The notes under the pieces: model-generated
The model's database searches: none
What the model saw: the letters and a program-made list of their open reading frames with translations, nothing else
Told to the model about the DNA's origin: nothing
Shown here: piece by piece, positions 9,295 to 18,497 of the stretch
Position numbering within the stretch: position 1 is the first letter of the stretch
How the letters are laid out: each line of letters begins with the position of its first letter
Translations under genes and position numbers: made by a program
Source: Verrucomicrobiia bacterium
GTDB taxonomy: Bacteria; Verrucomicrobiota; Verrucomicrobiia; JADLBR01; JAIBCM01
Assembly (NCBI GenBank): GCA_019694135.1
Contig: JAIBCM010000006.1
Coordinates: 49,605-113,604, forward strand
Length of the DNA stretch: 64,000 bases
Reading direction: 5' to 3'

Positions 9295-9765
9295 ATGGCT
9301 GAAAGTTCCTCAGCCCAATCCATCGCGACTAATCGTAAAGCACGACACGATTTTCACATTAAAGAAACCATTGAAGCCGGGCTGGTTTTAACTGGCACGG
9401 AAATTAAATCCATTCGCGCTGGCAAAGTTAACATTGCTGATTCTTTCGCTCGCATCGAAAAAGGCGAAGCTTACCTTTATCAAATGGATATTGCGCTCTA
9501 CGACAAAGGAAATATTCACAATCATGATCCGCGACGCGCTCGCAAATTACTCCTTCACAAATCCGAAATTCAACGCCTTTTTCAACTCAGCGCTGTGAAG
9601 GGAAACACTTTAGTCGGCCTAGAACTCTATTGGAAACGCGGCCATGTCAAAATATTACTCGGTCTTGCCCAAGGTAAAACGCATGGCGACCGACGACAAA
9701 CCATCAAGCAAACTGAAGCCAAACGCGAAATGGATCGCGCGATTAAGAATCGGTTAAAACGTTAA
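9295..9765 (+). CDS. smpB: SsrA-binding protein SmpB
   Basis: 156 residues, the standard length. Family signatures are clear: RKARHDFHIKETIEAGLVL, then GTEIKSIRAGKVNI, the HNHDPRRARKLLLHK segment, and the basic C-terminal tail KREMDRAIKNRLKR. SmpB binds tmRNA and carries it to stalled ribosomes (trans-translation). I did not find the tmRNA gene in this window. It probably shares a transcript with rpoZ. Confidence 0.97.
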   Translation: MAESSSAQSIATNRKARHDFHIKETIEAGLVLTGTEIKSIRAGKVNIADSFARIEKGEAYLYQMDIALYDKGNIHNHDPRRARKLLLHKSEIQRLFQLSAVKGNTLVGLELYWKRGHVKILLGLAQGKTHGDRRQTIKQTEAKREMDRAIKNRLKR

Positions 9766-9841
9766 ACCGCATCGCATTTCAGCAAAAACGATCAAGTATT
9801 TTTTAAAAAACGTCCTACTCTGCTTGAAGAAAGACGTTTCA

Positions 9842-10738
9842 ATGAAATCGGCCACCTTAAAATTTTATAAAGAAAGATTGTTGCGAGTATTGATTTATAT
9901 TCAGCAACAACTTGATGAGCCATTAACCCTTAAAATTTTAGCCGCCCAGGCTCATTTATCGCCTTACCATTTTCATCGTATTTTTACCGGCATGATCGGT
10001 GAATCGCTTCATCTTCATATCCGACGCTTACGATTGGAACGCTCTGCGATGCGACTTAAATACAGTCAAAAACCCGTGATTCAGATCGCTTTGGAAGCAG
10101 GTTATGAAACGCATGAAGCATTTAGTCGCACCTTTCGAAACGTGTTTCACTCATCTCCTTCACAATTTCGAAAACAAAATAGATCCATTCAAATCTATTC
10201 TCGGTCCGGCATCCATTACCATCCCAATCACCTCTTGAAAAATTTTAAAACTCAACCCAAACGAAAAGGAATCCAAATGAAAGTAAATCTGAAAACCATT
10301 CAACCTCTACTCGTCGCCTTTATACGCCACACGGGGCCTTACTCCGAGTGCGGCAAAGCCTGGGATCGCCTTCTTACACTACTCGGTAAAGAGGGACTGA
10401 TTGACAGCAAAACTCAATTTATTGGTCTATGTCATGACGATCCCGAAATCACACCTCCCGATAAAATACGTTACGATGCATGCGTTACAGTGGACAAACA
10501 TTTCAAACCTGAGGGAGAAATTGGCGTTCAAACTATTTCTGGTGGAAACTATGCTGTCTTAACCCATTTTGGTTCCTATTCAAAACTAAATGAAAGCTAT
10601 AAAAAATTGATCGGCACATGGATTCCGCGTAGTGGGCGTGAATTACGATCTGCACCTTGCTTCGAAATTTATCTCAATTCTCCTGAAAACACAGAACCTG
10701 AAGATTTAATCACCGACATTTACGCTCCTTTGACATAA
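9842..10738 (+). CDS. AraC-family regulator with GyrI-like effector domain
   Basis: About 298 residues from the ATG at 9842; a TTG 18 bases upstream is in frame but less likely. Residues about 8-110 are two AraC helix-turn-helix motifs (LTLKILAAQAHLSPYHFHRI; PVIQIALEAGYETHEAFSRTF). Residues about 145-298 form a GyrI/SOUL-like effector-binding domain (LVAFIRHTGPYSECGKAWDRL). This layout is that of regulators that sense small molecules, often amphiphilic or toxic ones. The next gene encodes a stand-alone GyrI-like protein and is a plausible target or partner. Confidence 0.88.
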   Translation: MKSATLKFYKERLLRVLIYIQQQLDEPLTLKILAAQAHLSPYHFHRIFTGMIGESLHLHIRRLRLERSAMRLKYSQKPVIQIALEAGYETHEAFSRTFRNVFHSSPSQFRKQNRSIQIYSRSGIHYHPNHLLKNFKTQPKRKGIQMKVNLKTIQPLLVAFIRHTGPYSECGKAWDRLLTLLGKEGLIDSKTQFIGLCHDDPEITPPDKIRYDACVTVDKHFKPEGEIGVQTISGGNYAVLTHFGSYSKLNESYKKLIGTWIPRSGRELRSAPCFEIYLNSPENTEPEDLITDIYAPLT

Positions 10739-10759
10739 CCATTCAATAACGATCATTTT

Positions 10760-11368
10760 ATGGAAAAAATAGATTTATACAAAATTCACAAATTAGAATA
10801 CATCACTCCTAAAAAACCCAGATTATTGCAGATCAAGCCTGCTCATTATCTCGCCATCAGCGGCCAAGGGAAACCTGGTGGTGAGAAATTCACAACCAAA
10901 ATTGGTGCACTATATAGTGTCGCTTTCACGTTAAAAATGACGCGTAAATTTAAAGGACATCAAGATTATACCATAGGCAAATTAGAATGCCAATGGTTCG
11001 TTGATAGCAAAAAGGTTGCTGATCAAACATCGCAAGATCAATGGCGCTGGAAATTACTAATTCGAACCCCTGATTTTGTTACTCAATCTGAGTTAGATCA
11101 TACTATTGCCGCTCTTTTAAAAAAAGGAAAAGAGCCCATAATTCGTGAGGTTAACCTAGAACTTTTAGATGAGAATCAATGTGTGCAAATGCTTCATATC
11201 GGCCCTTATGACCAAGAATCAAAAACCGTTGCAATCATGAAATCCTTTGTCGAAGCCAATGGATTAACTTTAAAAGGGCCTCATCACGAAATCTATCTTT
11301 CAGATCCTCGCAGAGTCCCCTCTGAACGATTAAAAACTATTCTTCGTGAACCCGTAGCAATTCAATAA
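10760..11368 (+). CDS. GyrI-like small-molecule-binding protein
   Basis: 202 residues with no DNA-binding domain. The visible features are PAHYLAISGQGKPGG near the N-terminus, an aromatic-rich middle (QDQWRWKLLIRTP) and the C-terminal half with MLHIGPYDQES and GPHHEIYLSDPRR. These match GyrI-like proteins, some of which have been reported to hydrolyse small electrophiles. It starts 21 bases after the AraC/GyrI regulator, so the two are probably one operon. Actual ligand or activity unknown. Confidence 0.82.
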   Translation: MEKIDLYKIHKLEYITPKKPRLLQIKPAHYLAISGQGKPGGEKFTTKIGALYSVAFTLKMTRKFKGHQDYTIGKLECQWFVDSKKVADQTSQDQWRWKLLIRTPDFVTQSELDHTIAALLKKGKEPIIREVNLELLDENQCVQMLHIGPYDQESKTVAIMKSFVEANGLTLKGPHHEIYLSDPRRVPSERLKTILREPVAIQ

Positions 11369-11428
11369 ATAAGAGCATAGGTTGAATCCCATTTATGGCT
11401 CATCGGAATTGACGAAACGTAAAATCTG

Positions 11429-12355
11429 ATGCATGTTATTGGCATGGAGGAGAAAAACGTTAAGAACGTTAGCCGCTGCTTTGATTGCAGGGTTCGATTA
11501 ACTGGTTTTTTACTAGGCGCTCTTGCTTTGCTCTTTTTAGAAAATTCGGCGCTAGCGATTAATGCTTTAAATCGCGCGCGGTTTACTGAAGTAGTCAATC
11601 AAGTAGAAGTAATTCCTGCCAATAATTCGCCTAAAAAACAGGCCCAAGTAGGTTCTCTCTTTCAAGTGCCAGAAATTTTGCAAACGGGCAGCCGATCTCG
11701 CGCAGAACTGGTTGCAGAAGATAAAACCGTAACGCGTGTAGGAGCCAACACCATTTTTTCCTTTCAATCTCAGGATCGCACCATTCAATTGAAACGAGGC
11801 AGCCTGCTTTTTCATGCTCCGAAAGGGCGTGGTGGCGGAACGATTCAAACCGCTGCCGCCACCGCCGCGGTGTTGGGAACAACGATTATTGTTACGACCA
11901 CTGATGACGGTGGCTTCAAATGCCTCGTATTGGAAGGCCAAGGAGAAGTGCGTTTGCCCAATGGATTTCATCAAAAGGTCAACGCCGGTGAGTTAGTTTT
12001 CATTCGACCTGGCTCCAAAAAAATTTCTAAACCCTTACCTTACGATCTTTCCCAACAGGTAGAAAATTCCTTGCTCGTTCAAGGTTTTTCACGACCACTG
12101 CTTTCTTTAAATAAAATCAGTCATGCGATTGATGTGCAACGACAAAATTTTCCTTATCTCGCTTACGATTCTCCAGCTTCATTCGTTGCTAATCTTCAGC
12201 ATCAAAAAGATTATGCTTTGGTGGACCCCAATTCACGAGTTCATCTGAACCCGACCTTACCACAAACTGAATCTCCAAAACCTGAACCGCCTACAACTTT
12301 ACCTCCTTCCACGCGCAAAAATCCTCCTCGACTTCCACCCCCTATTCCAGGTTAA
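11429..12355 (+). CDS. FecR-domain protein, exported
   Basis: 308 residues. A hydrophobic stretch near 27-45 (LTGFLLGALALLFL, then NSALA) is a signal peptide or anchor; a start at 11444 is also possible. Residues about 70-195 form a FecR-type domain (VGSLFQVPEILQTGSRSRAEL, then TRVGANTIFSF and LVLEGQGEVRLPNG). The C-terminal 45 residues are Pro-rich. FecR domains in iron signalling sit in the periplasm, but in this bacterial group many stand alone without a sigma factor, as here. The next gene, 12 bases on, encodes an outer-membrane beta-barrel, so the pair may form an envelope unit. Confidence 0.82.
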   Translation: MHVIGMEEKNVKNVSRCFDCRVRLTGFLLGALALLFLENSALAINALNRARFTEVVNQVEVIPANNSPKKQAQVGSLFQVPEILQTGSRSRAELVAEDKTVTRVGANTIFSFQSQDRTIQLKRGSLLFHAPKGRGGGTIQTAAATAAVLGTTIIVTTTDDGGFKCLVLEGQGEVRLPNGFHQKVNAGELVFIRPGSKKISKPLPYDLSQQVENSLLVQGFSRPLLSLNKISHAIDVQRQNFPYLAYDSPASFVANLQHQKDYALVDPNSRVHLNPTLPQTESPKPEPPTTLPPSTRKNPPRLPPPIPG

Positions 12356-12367
12356 TATTGGTTTTCT

Positions 12368-13399
12368 ATGCGATTTCCTTTTCGCTGCTGCCTGATAGGA
12401 ATTTTTGGAAGTTGTTTTATTCTATCAATTCAGGGCCAAACCGCAGCGCAACAAATTGAACAAGTCGAGCAAGTCAATCGACTCCGTGATTTAAGACGCT
12501 CGCTCCTTGATGTGCCCGAAACAATGAACAAAGCACCCTTAATTTCCGAAGAAGAACTGGAAGATGTCGGCCCCCAATATTTGCTCCGTTTCAAACCTAA
12601 ACGAGAATGGTTCGAAGCCTTGTTCGATGTTCAATATTACTACACTTCGAACTTTAATTTAAATGAAGAAAAAAGTGAAAGAAATCCCATAGGTGAAATT
12701 GACACGGGCGTGCTCGTGAGCACAGCTCAATTTGCGTTTGCCCCTAGTCCCTTTCGTGTCTGGGATGGTTGGTTAAGTCCGCGAGTGGGTTACCGTCATC
12801 AATGGTATAATTACGGTTTGGATAACACCGATAACCAACTCAACAATTTCGATTTTGATGTGCAAACAGTTTTTGGTGAAGTGAGCTATCAATTTTTAGA
12901 AAATTGGAATGCTCGCATTGGATTAAGTTGGTCGCGACTTCTCAATCATGAAGATGTCGGCAATCGGGAAGATTACAGCGAATTTTACAAGGAGTTTGTT
13001 CCCGAATGGGAAATTCAACGCTATATCAAAATCAATCCCAATTCTCTCTTCGTAATCGGTTATGAAGGCAATTATCACCACACCGAAGTCGATCCTTTCC
13101 CCAACGCTTATATTAACGATCGCATGGATCACATTTTAACATTAACCTATCTGCATCAACTCACTTCCCACATCATTCTCCAACCTTATTATCGTTTCAC
13201 CTATACTGACTTTTGGGAAAATGGAGATCGCAACGATTTTCTTCACTCACTTGGTTTGGTAGCCAGTTATCATTTCAATAAATGGTCCAGCATTCGCCTC
13301 TTTTGCAATTATGATAAAAGAGAATCAGACGATCCTTTCATTCCCGATTATGAAAAAATCGATGCAGGTGGCGGCGCAACTTTAGTTTTTCGGTTTTAA
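12368..13399 (+). CDS. Putative outer-membrane beta-barrel protein
   Basis: 343 residues. Signal peptide CCLIGIFGSCFILSIQGQ at the N-terminus, then a short helical Gln/Glu-rich segment (30-60). From about 85 on come alternating amphipathic strands rich in Tyr, Trp and Phe (VGYRHQWYNYGL, LQPYYRFTYTDFW). The chain ends ATLVFRF with a terminal Phe, the usual BAM-recognition residue. Probably 10-14 strands. No specific transporter family recognised. Likely co-transcribed with the FecR-domain gene upstream. Confidence 0.8.
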   Translation: MRFPFRCCLIGIFGSCFILSIQGQTAAQQIEQVEQVNRLRDLRRSLLDVPETMNKAPLISEEELEDVGPQYLLRFKPKREWFEALFDVQYYYTSNFNLNEEKSERNPIGEIDTGVLVSTAQFAFAPSPFRVWDGWLSPRVGYRHQWYNYGLDNTDNQLNNFDFDVQTVFGEVSYQFLENWNARIGLSWSRLLNHEDVGNREDYSEFYKEFVPEWEIQRYIKINPNSLFVIGYEGNYHHTEVDPFPNAYINDRMDHILTLTYLHQLTSHIILQPYYRFTYTDFWENGDRNDFLHSLGLVASYHFNKWSSIRLFCNYDKRESDDPFIPDYEKIDAGGGATLVFRF

Positions 13400-15001
13400 C
13401 TAAAACATTCTTTCAATTAATAAGGACTCTTCCGATTTTAAATTTTTAACTTTGGCCGTCAAATCTTCCCAGGGTTGTAATTGATTTTTTTGAAAAGTTC
13501 GACTCATCACCACATAAATCGAGGTTTGGTCTCCACCGATGCCTGCATGAATAACATTTGACCAGGTTTTGGCTCTGATTTGATCAGTCACAGAAAGTTT
13601 ATCATCTTGCCACTCCAAAATACGCTCAAAAGCAAAGGGAGCCGGCTGCGGGTTAGTAATTAAAATCTTTTGTAAAATGCGACGGATTAAATCAGGAAAA
13701 AATCGGCCTCCTGTTAACATAATAACCCTTAGCACGATAAGTCGAAAAGGAGTCATTAATTTTTGTTTGGCCCAACCCAAACTTCCTTCGATCACGACAC
13801 GATTCGTTTCGATACGAGTTTGATAGCTTCCAACTAAATGCGCTACCGCATTTTTTATTTTCTTACCTTCTCTTACTAAAAAAGAAGGTTGTGTGTCGGA
13901 AACTATCAGTTTTTCACCTCGAAAAAATTTGAAAACCCCTCCTTTATTCAAAGCTAAATAAAGTTCGGCATCCTTCCGACGTTCAATCAAGATTTTAGCC
14001 CCTGCTAGCCATGTTCGACCCTGTTTGCGATCAGACATTTGAGGACGTTCTTTCACAAAATCTTGCCACGCCAAAAAATAATTCCATGCGTGATGTCCAA
14101 TAATGTGATCATCAGCATAACAGGGAGCCATTCCACGTTCGGCGCCTTTTAAAAAAGCATCATTTATCGCAAGTGCTTCAGGCATCCATTTTCCGACCAA
14201 TTCAAAACCATGCGGAAAAAAATTATAAGTATTGCGACTCGTATATTCTCCTCCAAACGAGCCGTCCGGATGCACAAAAAGAGCTGCTAATTTAACTGCT
14301 TTTTCCAATGCTTCTTTCAGCGCAGGGGCAGAATTTTTTTCATACAAACGCGCTAAACAAAAAATAGTTAAGGTATGATAACCTGGATCACATCCCTCAT
14401 ATTCCGGAAACCAACCTTCTTCATGTTGCCAAGACAAAATTTTTTCCAATCGTTTTTGCTGCGCGTTTTTCCAAACATTTGTTTTCAGCAACTCGCCGGT
14501 CGCTTGCAATCCCAACGCTATCAAAGCCTGATGATTGGTTAACCTCCCGCTTTCCTCATGTTCTGCTAACCAATTAGCCCGTTTGCGAAAAAAATGAAGT
14601 GCTTCATCATTTTCCAAATTTAAAAGACGATAGCTTTCTACACAGGCTAAAAGTGAAAAGGCTGCAGCGCCAGCCGCTTTTTCATAAGGAAAATAATCGT
14701 CGCATGAACCATCAGCATGAGCGCTTCGTGCAGCATATAAAATCGCCGCTTCCACCCATTGCCTAAGCGCCGCTTGTTGATAAAAAAAATTGTTCGACAA
14801 GTTAGCCTGATAAGCCAAAGCAAGCGGCCAACAAAATTCCTGAGCCATACCACTTGGAAAATCGATGATTTTATATTGCCAAAAATTTCGATCAAAACAG
14901 CCATAAGTTGGGCTATGAACATTGCGATCGAGCAAGGTCAATAACTTTGGAATTTGCGCCAGCGCTTCTCTACCAAACCATTCGCCATTATTCGTTGTCA
15001 T
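13400..15001 (-). CDS. Alpha/alpha-toroid protein, heparinase II/III-like (putative)
   Basis: 533 residues. The N-terminal 330 residues contain repeated helical pairs with Trp and His motifs (YFPYEKAAGAAAF, PEYEGCDPGYHTL, FGGEYTSRNTYNFFPHG). They resemble the (alpha/alpha) toroid of polysaccharide lyases and glycoside hydrolases. The C-terminal 200 residues are beta-rich, as in heparinase-like proteins. No signal peptide is visible. It is the last gene of the dnaN-recF-GT2-GT-C series, so a role in glycan handling is plausible, but the substrate and even enzymatic activity are inference. Confidence 0.65.
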   Translation of the reverse strand: MTTNNGEWFGREALAQIPKLLTLLDRNVHSPTYGCFDRNFWQYKIIDFPSGMAQEFCWPLALAYQANLSNNFFYQQAALRQWVEAAILYAARSAHADGSCDDYFPYEKAAGAAAFSLLACVESYRLLNLENDEALHFFRKRANWLAEHEESGRLTNHQALIALGLQATGELLKTNVWKNAQQKRLEKILSWQHEEGWFPEYEGCDPGYHTLTIFCLARLYEKNSAPALKEALEKAVKLAALFVHPDGSFGGEYTSRNTYNFFPHGFELVGKWMPEALAINDAFLKGAERGMAPCYADDHIIGHHAWNYFLAWQDFVKERPQMSDRKQGRTWLAGAKILIERRKDAELYLALNKGGVFKFFRGEKLIVSDTQPSFLVREGKKIKNAVAHLVGSYQTRIETNRVVIEGSLGWAKQKLMTPFRLIVLRVIMLTGGRFFPDLIRRILQKILITNPQPAPFAFERILEWQDDKLSVTDQIRAKTWSNVIHAGIGGDQTSIYVVMSRTFQKNQLQPWEDLTAKVKNLKSEESLLIERMF

Positions 15002-15010
15002 ACTTTTTTA

Positions 15011-16594
15011 TCACTCGCGCGATAATAGATCCATCTTCTCTAAAAGTTCAGTTTTCGAAAGAAATTTTTTCTTTTTTCCTTCTCCGGTATTTTCTTTTTC
15101 TAAAACGCGTTTAAGCAAGGGTTCAGGAGAGCCAATCAAACGTTCATGATAGAGCGTTTGCCAGGGTTCTGATAGCTTAGTTTTGGGCAGCCATGCTTCA
15201 TGTTCCAATAAAATATGCGTTACGCCATATTTTTCTAAAAATTGTTGAACCACTTCCTTTTTGGTTGTTGTCCATGCTACAAAACTGTCATTCAACCGTT
15301 CTTTCGCCTCTCGGTAAAAAGCTTGATGATAAGGCAAAGACAATTCGATCGAAGCGATAATTGGCGCTTGAACTAAAAGTGGTAAAGCGTCGCCTAGTTG
15401 ACTTGCTGGAAATGTTGCAACAATCGGGTTGGAAGCAGAAATTAGCTTTTCTCGAACTAAATCGGCATCTGACTCCTTGTGATAATTTTGGTTACTCAAA
15501 TGATAATTCATTAAAAAAAGTAATATCGAAACCAAACCACATCCTAAAAATAAACGTCGATTCCAAACAGAAGCGACCAACAACCCCGAAATAATGGGAA
15601 CATTATAATAAATATAACGATTGGGATGAAACAAACGAAACCAAAACGTGTGAGCAAGAAAAAATAAAAAGAAGCCGCTTGCTAATAAAATAATTAGCCA
15701 CATCCATTTCCGCCGTCGAAACTCTTCACTCGAAAAAAATCGTGTTTTGAGGCCATATAAAATTCCCAATCCCAAAAATAGCCAAGCCGCTTGAACATCG
15801 CGCGTCATAAAACCACTACGTGTTCCGGTAAACCAAAACACCCAAGGATTCGAAAAAAAATAAGCGGCACGACCGCCTTTGTGAAATTCTGGCAACGTGA
15901 GCGCTTGCGATCGAGTGATGGTAGGACCAAACTCAGCTAAGCGATGAGATTGATAATAAGCGACAAAGAGTAAAACTCCAAAACTTATCCCCATCACCAA
16001 ACTTATTATCCAGAATCGCATTTTTTTTTGAAAGAGATTTTCTATTCCCAAAACCGCAAGTAATACAAATCCTAGAATTGCTAAGGGCGCGTAAAAAAGC
16101 GCCGTAAAAATAATGACACAAGCTAGTCGAATGAGATGATTGGCTAAGATGGCCTCCAACATCATTAAAACACACAAACTAGCCCAAGCTCTAGGCGTGC
16201 TACTGATTAAATCATCACCACTCCACAAAAAAGCTTGAAGAAACGCGACGAATAAAAATGTTTTAGCAAAAAGAGTGTCTTCTTTTTTAAAAAAATGTTT
16301 TCCTAAACGAATTGAAAAAATGGTGGTTAAAATTGCAATTAAAATCGGTTGTCCCCAACGCGCCCATTGTAAGGGAGAACAAAAAAAAGAAGTCAGCGCA
16401 TTTAAAAAATTGATTCCCAAAGGAACAGTAAGTTCAAAATAATGACCAAAAAAATTGTCAGTAGGCTGTAACCCGAGAACATGTTGCCTCATGTCGTCTT
16501 GAAATGTATTTTGAACATCCTTGTTCAAATGCAAAAAAATATGGATCGTATAACCCAGTAAAACCGGAATATAGAATATCCATTTTTTTTTCAT
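15011..16594 (-). CDS. Polytopic membrane protein, GT-C glycosyltransferase-like
   Basis: 527 residues with about 10-12 hydrophobic helices between residues 5 and 365, then a soluble C-terminal domain of about 150 residues. The first loop after helix 1 carries acidic residues (QDDMRQHVLG), like the catalytic loop of GT-C enzymes that use lipid-linked sugars. The soluble part has VATFPASQLGDALPLL and YGVTHILLEHEAW. It lies between a GT2 gene and a toroid protein on one transcript, fitting a surface-glycan pathway. No named family is assigned. Confidence 0.65.
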   Translation of the reverse strand: MKKKWIFYIPVLLGYTIHIFLHLNKDVQNTFQDDMRQHVLGLQPTDNFFGHYFELTVPLGINFLNALTSFFCSPLQWARWGQPILIAILTTIFSIRLGKHFFKKEDTLFAKTFLFVAFLQAFLWSGDDLISSTPRAWASLCVLMMLEAILANHLIRLACVIIFTALFYAPLAILGFVLLAVLGIENLFQKKMRFWIISLVMGISFGVLLFVAYYQSHRLAEFGPTITRSQALTLPEFHKGGRAAYFFSNPWVFWFTGTRSGFMTRDVQAAWLFLGLGILYGLKTRFFSSEEFRRRKWMWLIILLASGFFLFFLAHTFWFRLFHPNRYIYYNVPIISGLLVASVWNRRLFLGCGLVSILLFLMNYHLSNQNYHKESDADLVREKLISASNPIVATFPASQLGDALPLLVQAPIIASIELSLPYHQAFYREAKERLNDSFVAWTTTKKEVVQQFLEKYGVTHILLEHEAWLPKTKLSEPWQTLYHERLIGSPEPLLKRVLEKENTGEGKKKKFLSKTELLEKMDLLSRE

Positions 16595-16595
16595 C

Positions 16596-17468
16596 TTACA
16601 GCTTCATGCGACGATCGATCAAATCGGCCAGTAATCCGATAAAGATCATTTGAATACCCGTCAATGCCATCGTTATAGAAAGTAATCCTAAATGACCTTG
16701 TCCAGTATAATCGATGTAACCTTTGATTAATCCTAAAAAAATAAGCAACAAAGCTGGAGGCATAAAAACATTCAACGGCTTGAAATAAGCACAAATGCGA
16801 ATAATCAAAATAGTGAAATTAATAAAATCGCGAATCGGATGAATCGAAGAGTTGCCCACTCGCTTATGATAATTGATGGGAACAAATTTTACGGGATAAT
16901 GATTGGTAAGCAAAGCTAGTGTGATAGTAGTAGTAAAGGAAAAGCCGTCTGGAAAAAGAGTAAAAAATCGCATGGCGATTTCTTTTTGAAAAACGCGAAA
17001 GCCGGAGTTTAAATCCGGAATTTTTCGGCCACTCAAATATTCCGCCAGTCGCGTGATCAACCATTTTCCCGGACGGCGCAATAAAGGAACCTGCACCACT
17101 TTTCCTGTGCGCGCGCCCACTACCATCGCGTATTTTTCTTTGTCTTCCAAAAGTTTTGGAATGTCTTCCAAAGGATAAGTGCTATCAGCGTCAGCAATCA
17201 AAATCCAATCATAACGCGCTTGTAACAATCCCTTTTTTAGCGAAGCGCCATAACCTTGATTGCTTTCATTTTCCAAAACGATAACGGGAAAATTTTTAGC
17301 AATTTCTCTTGTTTTATCTTGGGAACCATCATTGATAACAATAATTTCGGTGCGAGAATCCATTTGCGATAAAAGGGATTGAATCGTTTTAGCGATGCTT
17401 TGTTCTTCGTTGTAAGCAGGAATGAGAATGCTTAAACCGGGTTCGGTGGGGCTTGAGTTATGATTCAT
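16596..17468 (-). CDS. GT2 glycosyltransferase, polyprenyl-phosphate type
   Basis: About 290 residues from the ATG at 17468; a TTG at 17486, adjacent to the recF stop, is the alternative. Residues about 12-220 are the GT2 catalytic domain: LSILIPAYNEEQSI, VINDGSQDKT, ADADSTYPLEDIPKL (DxD-type motif) and LNSGFRVFQ. Two C-terminal membrane helices follow (about 225-280). This matches dolichol/undecaprenyl-phosphate mannosyl- or glucosyltransferases, which load sugars onto a lipid carrier. The downstream GT-C-like protein is a natural user of such donors. Confidence 0.88.
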   Translation of the reverse strand: MNHNSSPTEPGLSILIPAYNEEQSIAKTIQSLLSQMDSRTEIIVINDGSQDKTREIAKNFPVIVLENESNQGYGASLKKGLLQARYDWILIADADSTYPLEDIPKLLEDKEKYAMVVGARTGKVVQVPLLRRPGKWLITRLAEYLSGRKIPDLNSGFRVFQKEIAMRFFTLFPDGFSFTTTITLALLTNHYPVKFVPINYHKRVGNSSIHPIRDFINFTILIIRICAYFKPLNVFMPPALLLIFLGLIKGYIDYTGQGHLGLLSITMALTGIQMIFIGLLADLIDRRMKL

Positions 17469-17486
17469 ACCAACACTATTTCTCAA

Positions 17487-18494
17487 CTAAAGTTCTAATT
17501 TTTGGAAGTTTTTTAATTTAGATTTTAGCCAATCTAGGTTTGTTGAGGTAATAAAAATTTGAAAATCAGGATGTAATAAGTTTAGTAGAGCTGTGCAACG
17601 ATCATCATCCAATTCACCAAAAATATCGTCAACTAAAATGATGGGATTTTTTTTGAAACGATGGCGTAGCAGATAAATTTCAGCTAATTTCAAGGCAACA
17701 GCAGCTGTGCGATGTTGACCTTCGCTACCATAAGCCGCCATAGGTTTTTGATTGAGACGCAAAACAATTTGATCCCGATGAAAACCAATGAGTGTCCGTT
17801 TGTATTGTTTTTCCTCTTCAAAAGAAACATTCCATGAAGTAGGAGTATATTGCCAATCCAACGTCTCAGAATTTTTTGAAAGATGTTTATAAAAAATAGT
17901 GGCTATTTTTCCTATTCTTCGAGCCAGCTGTTGATGTGCTTGCTGAAGCGGTTTGCCCAATTTTTCCAATTGATGAGTCAATGATTCAAACAAAATTTTA
18001 TCGAAATTAATTTGTCGAAGCAAAGCATTACGATGTTTTAAAACTTTTTGATAGTTGAGAAAGAAAATAAGATTTTGCTGATCGAGTTGAATTAAAATTG
18101 AACTAATAAATTTCCGACGTTCCGATGAACCTCCTCCACATAGTTCCTTATCCTGCGAAGTCAACGCCACACATATAAAATGATGCAAAAAATCTATGGG
18201 TTTTACGGGATTATCGTTTAAAAAAATTTTCTTTTCTTCAGGTGACCAGTCGATAGCTAATTTATCCGTTTCAGTAAAAAGTCGGATCGCAAACTGTTTT
18301 TTACTGTGTTCAATCAATTCCCGTGTTGTGGCTGTGCGAAAAGAACGAAGTCGACTGACATAATAAATTGCTTCTAATAAAGCTGTTTTTCCTCGGCCAT
18401 TATTGCCCACGATCAGATTAAGATGGGAAGAAAAACGAGCAGAAAACTGGTGATGACAACGGAATTGACTTAAACGCAGTTCTTGAATGAGCAT
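17487..18494 (-). CDS. recF: DNA replication and repair protein RecF
   Basis: 335 residues, slightly short of the usual 360. Walker A is GNNGRGKTALLEAI near residue 31; the ABC-type signature region is AAYGSEGQHRTAAVALKLAE near 245; Walker B is PIILVDDIFGELDDDR near 285. RecF acts with RecO and RecR to load RecA at single-strand gaps. It begins 3 bases after the dnaN stop, the common dnaN-recF arrangement. Unusually, dnaA, gyrB and gyrA are not next to it; envelope-glycan genes follow instead. Confidence 0.96.
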   Translation of the reverse strand: MLIQELRLSQFRCHHQFSARFSSHLNLIVGNNGRGKTALLEAIYYVSRLRSFRTATTRELIEHSKKQFAIRLFTETDKLAIDWSPEEKKIFLNDNPVKPIDFLHHFICVALTSQDKELCGGGSSERRKFISSILIQLDQQNLIFFLNYQKVLKHRNALLRQINFDKILFESLTHQLEKLGKPLQQAHQQLARRIGKIATIFYKHLSKNSETLDWQYTPTSWNVSFEEEKQYKRTLIGFHRDQIVLRLNQKPMAAYGSEGQHRTAAVALKLAEIYLLRHRFKKNPIILVDDIFGELDDDRCTALLNLLHPDFQIFITSTNLDWLKSKLKNFQKLEL

Positions 18495-18497
18495 GCT

